Both the position numbers and the translations under genes were made by a program. A stretch of 7,710 bases of DNA, taken from positions 1-7,710 of the forward strand of contig JAZSPR010000116.1 in NCBI GenBank assembly GCA_045537555.1, read 5' to 3'. Source of the DNA: UBA1081 sp045537555. GTDB taxonomy: Bacteria; Bacillota; Clostridia; Oscillospirales; Acutalibacteraceae. A model generated the notes under the pieces. The model was not told where the DNA came from, searched no databases, and worked only from the letters and a program-made list of their open reading frames with translations. Shown piece by piece: positions 6,601-7,710 of this stretch; the stretch's first letter is position 1; each line of letters starts with the position of its first letter.

Positions 6601-7035
6601 ATGAAATTAACAATCATTACAGACAGAACAAAAGACGAGGAAATTATAATTCATGTCCATGAAAGAAATGAACTTGTTGAAGCAATTGAAAAACTTGTGA
6701 ATGAAAACAGTCACGGTTTTATCGGCTATAAAAACAACGAAGCAAAGATGATAAATCTGCTTGAAGTGAACTGTTTTATAACAGAAAATAACAAAGTTTT
6801 TGCTCTGACTGATGAAAAACTTCTTGTAAAAGAAAGGCTTTACCAAATCGAAGAAAAACTCGGTGATGACTTCATAAAAATCAATCAGTCTTGCATTGCA
6901 AACATAAGAAAAATAGGGAAAGTTCAGGCAACTTTCTCAGGTTCGCTTTCGGTTGTTTTTGTAAACGGCTATACGGATTATATTTCACGTCGCAACTTAA
7001 AAAATGTCAAAGAAAGGTTAGGTGTAAAACTATGA
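6601..7035 (+). CDS. LytTR-domain DNA-binding transcription regulator
   Basis: This 144-aa protein has a LytTR domain over about residues 50-144: the pattern runs from LLEVNCFITENNKVFALT through LVKERLYQIEEKL, FIKINQSCIANI (usual FxRxHRSxxVNl) and YISRRNLKNVKERL (usual SRr.....l). The N-terminal 50 residues hold no response-regulator receiver domain, so phosphorylation control is unlikely. The start is taken at 6601 because GGTGGTG lies just before it; a GTG at 6580 would add seven residues but has no ribosome site. The gene overlaps a DUF3021 membrane protein gene by 4 nt. In Firmicutes, stand-alone LytTR proteins paired with small membrane proteins (for example HdrRM and BrsRM of Streptococcus mutans) are held inactive by the membrane partner; by analogy this pair may act so and regulate itself. 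Target genes are unknown. HQ/HR residues of the usual motif are replaced by NQ, a modest variation. Confidence 0.88.
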   Translation: MKLTIITDRTKDEEIIIHVHERNELVEAIEKLVNENSHGFIGYKNNEAKMINLLEVNCFITENNKVFALTDEKLLVKERLYQIEEKLGDDFIKINQSCIANIRKIGKVQATFSGSLSVVFVNGYTDYISRRNLKNVKERLGVKL

Positions 7036-7454
7036 AAAAATATTTAAAGGAATTCCTCATAAGAGGACTGATGTTCGGCGGTTTCGGACCGATAATTCTT
7101 GCAATAGTTTATTTTATAATCTCAAGAGCAGATGAAACAATAACATTTCAGGGCTATGAAATTTTGCTCGGAACAATTTCAGTTTATCTTTTAGCTTTTG
7201 TTCATGCAGGAGCGAGTGTTTTTAATCAGATTGAAGAATGGGGACTCAACAAGTCAATCGGAGTACATTTTGCGGTGCTTTATCTTGCTTATTCAGCGTG
7301 CTATCTTCTCAACACATGGATACCGTTTGACGGCAAAGTATTCCTCATTTTTACGGGCATTTTCATAGCCGTCTATGCCGTTGTGTGGACGATTGTATAC
7401 CTGTGCGTAAGAAATTCAGGGAAGAAGATAAACATGGTTTTGAACAAACAATAA
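7032..7454 (+). CDS. DUF3021 family four-helix membrane protein
   Basis: The 140-aa product has four hydrophobic segments at about 11-31, 43-63, 77-97 and 102-126, and a short basic C-terminal tail. The central FNQIEEWGLNKSIGVHF (64-80) and the N-terminal RGLMFGGFG fit the DUF3021 family. The start is the ATG overlapping the LytTR stop in ATGA, with AGGTTAGGTG just upstream, so translation of the two genes is coupled. An upstream ATG at 6891 in the same frame lies deep in the LytTR gene and is rejected. Its likely role, by analogy with LytTR/membrane-protein pairs, is to sense a membrane condition or signal and restrain the LytTR partner. No enzymatic motif is present. No intrinsic terminator with a T-run follows, so transcription may enter the repeat downstream. 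Confidence 0.85.
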   Translation: MKKYLKEFLIRGLMFGGFGPIILAIVYFIISRADETITFQGYEILLGTISVYLLAFVHAGASVFNQIEEWGLNKSIGVHFAVLYLAYSACYLLNTWIPFDGKVFLIFTGIFIAVYAVVWTIVYLCVRNSGKKINMVLNKQ

Positions 7455-7471
7455 TTTGTCGAGGTCTTTTA

Positions 7472-7503
7472 AATTCGCAATTCGCAATGCTCAATTCGCA
7501 ATT
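7472..7503. repeat. Triple direct repeat of AATTCGCA
   Basis: AATTCGCA occurs at 7472-7479, 7479-7486 and 7493-7500. The third copy lies in the left arm of the 94-bp element, and the reverse complement occurs once in its right arm. The extra outer copies suggest repeated insertion or slippage at the element's end. Confidence 0.75.
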
Positions 7504-7580
7504 TCGGAAAAGGCTCCGCCTTTTGAACCATTATAATGGGGTAAGGGGCAAAGCCCCTTCATCAATTGCGAATTGGGCAT
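7487..7580. mobile_element. MITE-like 94-bp element with 17-bp terminal inverted repeats
   Basis: The ends ATGCTCAATTCGCAATT (7487-7503) and, inverted, ATGCCCAATTCGCAATT (7564-7580) match at 16 of 17 positions. Between them are hairpin AAAAGGC-TCC-GCCTTTT (7508-7524), perfect palindrome CCATTATAATGG (7528-7539, containing a TATAAT) and hairpin AAGGGGC-AAA-GCCCCTT (7543-7559). There is no coding capacity. No clear target-site duplication is seen directly outside the arms. It may be a non-autonomous element or a REP-like intergenic repeat. Confidence 0.7.
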
Positions 7581-7589
7581 CTCTAAAAA

Positions 7590-7606
7590 CTCTTTTCAAA
7601 AAAGAG
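7590..7606 (-). terminator. AT-rich hairpin, possible leftward terminator or IS end
   Basis: CTCTTTT-CAA-AAAAGAG forms a 7-bp stem with a 3-nt loop. On the minus strand it is followed by TTTTTAG, so it would act leftwards; no minus-strand gene is visible to its right. Being just upstream of the transposase gene it may instead belong to the insertion sequence's left end. Confidence 0.35.
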
Positions 7607-7621
7607 AAAAAATGATATAAT
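7593..7621 (+). promoter_or_regulatory. Extended -10 promoter of the transposase gene
   Basis: TGATATAAT (7613-7621) is a perfect extended -10 (TGnTATAAT). A weak -35 TTTTCA (7593-7598) lies 17 nt upstream, inside the AT-rich hairpin. Transcription would start near 7628, about 25 nt before the ATG. Confidence 0.55.
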
Positions 7622-7652
7622 GATATCAGAAAATCGAAAGAGGGAAAAAGAG

Positions 7653-7710
7653 ATGCAGTTTGGTTTTTTTGATATAGAAAATAAAGAAAATCGTTTAAGT
7701 GAATTAGGCG
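7653..7710 (+). CDS. Probable IS5-type transposase, N-terminus only (runs off the right edge)
   Basis: ATG at 7653 is preceded by AAAGAGGGA and opens a frame of 19 codons up to the window end, beginning MQFGFFDIENKENRLSELG. This resembles the start of IS5-type DDE transposases of Firmicutes, which often begin with an (M)xxGFFD...RLxxLSxxGDPLxxL pattern. The catalytic domain lies outside the window, so the call rests on a short match from memory. The upstream extended -10 promoter and the neighbouring repeat agree with a mobile element. Whether the gene is intact cannot be seen. Confidence 0.55.
   Translation, partial: MQFGFFDIENKENRLSELG

Noticed and set aside
6891..7031. Upstream start of the DUF3021 frame at 6891
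   Set aside because: It would overlap the LytTR gene by about 145 nt and adds a Cys/Lys-rich non-family extension; the ATGA overlap start fits family length.
7472..7500. AATTCGCA copies as a CRISPR array
   Set aside because: The repeat unit is 8 bp with almost no spacers and copies overlap; there are no cas genes. It fits the end of a palindromic element.
7385..7615. 76-codon frame across the end of the DUF3021 gene and the 94-bp repeat
   Set aside because: It overlaps the real gene out of frame and then reads through inverted repeats; not a plausible protein.

Overview
The window looks like chromosomal DNA of a low-GC Gram-positive bacterium of the Clostridia, most likely a gut Ruminococcus-like organism. 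This rests on AT-rich coding sequence, strong A/G-rich ribosome binding sites, a LytTR/DUF3021 gene pair and a lipoinitiating NRPS of a kind known from gut Clostridia. The genus is an inference.

Left two thirds (1-5253, minus strand): one tight operon read from right to left. A strong sigma-A type promoter (TTGAAA, 17 nt, TATACT) drives a 543-aa AMP-forming fatty acyl ligase, then a 74-aa free-standing acyl carrier protein 1 nt further on, then 21 nt later a giant non-ribosomal peptide synthetase that runs off the left edge after 1124 codons with no stop. The visible NRPS order is C-A-PCP-C(partial). Its adenylation pocket reads D-V-W-H-F-S-L-V-D-K, the serine code known from EntF. Together these suggest that a fatty acid is activated, held on the ACP, and transferred by the first C domain to Ser, giving an N-acyl-Ser-X... 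lipopeptide. The release step lies outside the window.

Middle (5254-6363): a divergent intergenic region holds back-to-back promoters. It is followed on the plus strand by a monocistronic, probably exported or membrane-anchored metallophosphoesterase with a clear intrinsic terminator.

Right (6358-7454): a dense block of hairpins, including an unusually GC-rich structured island, precedes a two-gene plus-strand operon. It encodes a small LytTR DNA-binding protein and a four-helix DUF3021 membrane protein, overlapping by 4 nt. This is a probable membrane-controlled transcription regulator pair.

Far right (7455-7710): a 94-bp MITE-like element with 17-bp terminal inverted repeats and two internal hairpins. 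After it come an extended -10 promoter and the first 19 codons of what is probably an IS5-type transposase. The region right of about 6360 therefore has the look of an accessory, repeat-rich boundary beside the biosynthetic cluster.
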